DNA of 64,000 bases from Microplitis mediator (taxonomy: Eukaryota > Arthropoda > Insecta > Hymenoptera > Braconidae): NCBI RefSeq assembly GCF_029852145.1, contig NC_079969.1, positions 7,626,001 to 7,690,000 on the forward strand. Direction: 5' to 3'. Positions 62,601 through 64,000 of the stretch are shown here, one piece after another. The notes beneath the pieces are model-generated. The model had not been told where the DNA came from, ran no database searches, and saw only the letters and a program-made list of their open reading frames with translations. Every line of letters begins with the position of its first letter. Within the stretch, counting starts at the first letter, position 1. A program made the translations under genes and the position numbers.

Positions 62601-63966
62601 CTGCCCTAAACGAAGTTGCAACTTTCCGGCTTCATCGAGCAGAAAAATAGTATACACACCCTGGCCAGTAAAAAAGAAAGCCTCAGACCACATGTTTGTC
62701 AGCCTCGGCCAACAATTACATGTGCTCTGAGACTTTTCTTATTTTACTGGCCTAGGTATGTAATAAATTATAAAATTCTAAAAATGATCAACTCAAGTTC
62801 AGATTTGACTCAAATTGGGAAGTTTGCTGTTATAAATTTTTTCGGAATGTTTTTGTGACATAATAATATAAAAAATATATACCTTTGAAAGGTTACGTTC
62901 GAACGCAATGATTTCATCAATTTCTTCCGAAGATGACTGAGTGTTTCCTAGTAATTTAGACACTTTTGCGATGTAATTTTTGTAAGCAGCAATTGAAGTA
63001 TTCAATGTTGAATGTTGATCTGTCAAGCCACCAGGAATAATCTGTGTATAAATAATATTATATATTACTTTTTTACTCATACGGAATAAGTCCTATCTTA
63101 GTGCACGGTATTCTGTACGGTAAGACCGTTTGCCGTTGAGTTGCTTAGCGTGCGGTAAATGTTACTTAGCGCACGCATTCGATGCTAAGGCCGTCTTTTG
63201 ATATTTATAGATTCATCGGTTGATAAAACTAAATCGTTACTTTTCAAACTGTTTCTATGTAAAAATGCCGGTTTTAGAGATAAAATCAAAATTTAATTAG
63301 AAATTTTTCTTACGGGTAAAAGAAAATCCATTGTTGATTTATCGTCTTTTTTGAACTTCATAACATCCAAAAAATTGAGTGATTTAAATCCAATGTTTTG
63401 GCTTTTGATAGAGAAGTCGATCCAATCAAAATCTGATTCCTTCCAACTGTCTCCTTCCAAAAGAGGCCAGTTGCCTAGTTTTTTAATAATATCGCTTAGA
63501 AGATCCAAAGATTGTTGTCCAGTATTTTCTAAATAATTAAATGACGAATGAAATTTTTTGAATTCAAAATAATTATCATGTTCATTTTTGCTTACCGTAG
63601 CTCATGCATGTTTTGTAAAAATCAGTAAGAAGTTTAAAGGGTTTGAAGTCAACGAACTCATCTACTCGTGGAATCAACATTTCCAAATGTTTGTGAACGA
63701 TATCTTCGTGCTCATCCCATTTTTCTGAAAAGCTCTGAAGTTCAGAGTGACCGCAAACAAATTGTTGAATGTTGTCACACGGATTTACATTTTTGTCTAG
63801 CGTTACATTAATTTGTTTAGCTGAAATTAATTATAAATTTTGCTACAATTATATTTTTTTTTTAATTTAGAATAATTTTAGTCTTCCTAGATAAAATAAT
63901 TATTGTACTTACTGAGTTCTGAATAAAATTTTCCACAATTTGGGTCCGAACAGTTCTTCGTTATCT
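59643..63966 (-). CDS. Neprilysin-like pseudo-peptidase E (M13 family, catalytic residues lost; 5' end outside window)
   Basis: Seven exons are visible: 63,913-63,966; 63,596-63,820; 63,314-63,528; 62,883-63,041; 61,259-61,997; 60,059-60,285; 59,643-59,984. They code for about 653 residues; the signal/anchor exons lie beyond 64,000. The first visible exon carries the intact pair CSDPNC, the classic CxxxxC of M13 N-termini. The N-domain reads PCDNIQQFVCG, slightly diverged. The large exon is 739 nt, shorter by 18 nt than in A-D. In the C-domain PFFSVNYPMYVNYG is followed by DKIAE where HExxH should be. This is the only copy that has also lost the motif glutamate, so it is the most degenerate at the active site. 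The C-terminus ends FNCPIDHSFVKNYGPSCTFF plus two residues. Introns contain small GC-richer palindromes. Confidence 0.85.
60820..60935. mobile_element. Small inverted-repeat element in an intron of gene E
   Basis: GAAAGTTTAAATTTCTGCCC at the left pairs with AGATTTAAACTTTC at the right. About 115 bp with a purine-rich centre. Confidence 0.5.
60967..61090. mobile_element. GC-richer palindromic element in an intron of gene E
   Basis: ATTACACATCTAGGAGGGAA mirrors CTACTTTTCGCTCTAGGTGTGTAAT. The centre contains CTCGCCTTCGGCTTGGG. About 124 bp, non-coding, much less AT-rich than its surroundings. A structural relative lies at 62,648-62,762. Confidence 0.6.
62648..62762. mobile_element. GC-richer palindromic element, second copy type
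   Basis: TATACACACCCTGGCCAGTA mirrors TTTTACTGGCCTAGGTATGTA, and CCTCAGACCACATG pairs with CATGTGCTCTGAG. The centre has CAGCCTCGGCC. Similar size and TACACACC-type end to the element at 60,967-61,090. Just upstream, 62,570-62,640 holds another small palindrome with AAGTGGCAACTTTCGGGC. Confidence 0.55.
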
Positions 63967-64000
63967 CTAAAAAAAAATGATATCTTCAACAGTTATAAAA

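Noticed and set aside
60967..62762. CRISPR-like array
   Set aside because: The palindromes are single elements, not regularly spaced direct repeats with spacers, and the DNA is eukaryotic.
25833..64000. Integrated polydnavirus (bracovirus) segment
   Set aside because: No viral gene family, excision motif or virulence-gene signature was recognised; genes have ordinary host intron structures.

Overview
The window looks like nuclear DNA of an insect, most likely a parasitoid wasp (Hymenoptera). It is very AT-rich, its protein genes are split by GT-AG introns, and it is crowded with microsatellites and small DNA transposons. It carries a cytochrome P450 of the insect CYP9 type, a Ly6/quiver-type GPI-anchored protein gene and a run of neprilysin-like (M13 peptidase) genes. 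The wasp assignment is inference: expanded, inactivated neprilysin-like proteins are a known theme of parasitoid wasp venoms. I see no prokaryotic or viral genes.

Left part (1 to about 23,400): almost no coding sequence. It holds a ~1 kb tandem repeat interrupted by a transposon, Helentron-like elements with internal ~150 bp tandem repeats and (GT)n tracts, two arrays rich in ATCGAT, several (TA)n/(GT)n microsatellites, short inverted-repeat elements (MITEs), and one credible first coding exon with a myristoylation-type start on the minus strand (21,777-21,810) whose continuation I could not find.

Middle (23,400 to 25,547): a four-exon Ly6/quiver-like gene on the plus strand with its poly(A) signal. 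Its introns are filled with nested MITEs.

Right part (25,833 to 64,000): five tandem neprilysin-like genes, all on the minus strand, called A to E from left to right. A to D are complete in 8 or 9 exons; E runs off the right edge. I assembled every exon from splice sites, and phases and reading frames close throughout. Exon order is conserved, including a 757-nt exon of identical length in A-D. All five have lost both zinc-binding histidines of HExxH, the downstream ENxxD-type motif and the NAFY substrate motif, so they should be secreted or anchored pseudo-peptidases. Two unrelated minus-strand genes lie among them: a two-exon gene for a 57-residue secreted peptide with a six-cysteine knottin (ICK) pattern (35,216-35,460, between A and B), and an intact single-exon CYP9-like P450 (46,997-48,520, between C and D). 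Dead neprilysin paralogues plus a knottin-type secreted peptide suggest a locus for secreted, perhaps venom-gland, products. No expression evidence is available from sequence.

Introns and spacers of the array hold long palindromic (foldback) elements, one of them a hAT-like element with a perfect 8-bp target-site duplication, and some nested inside others.
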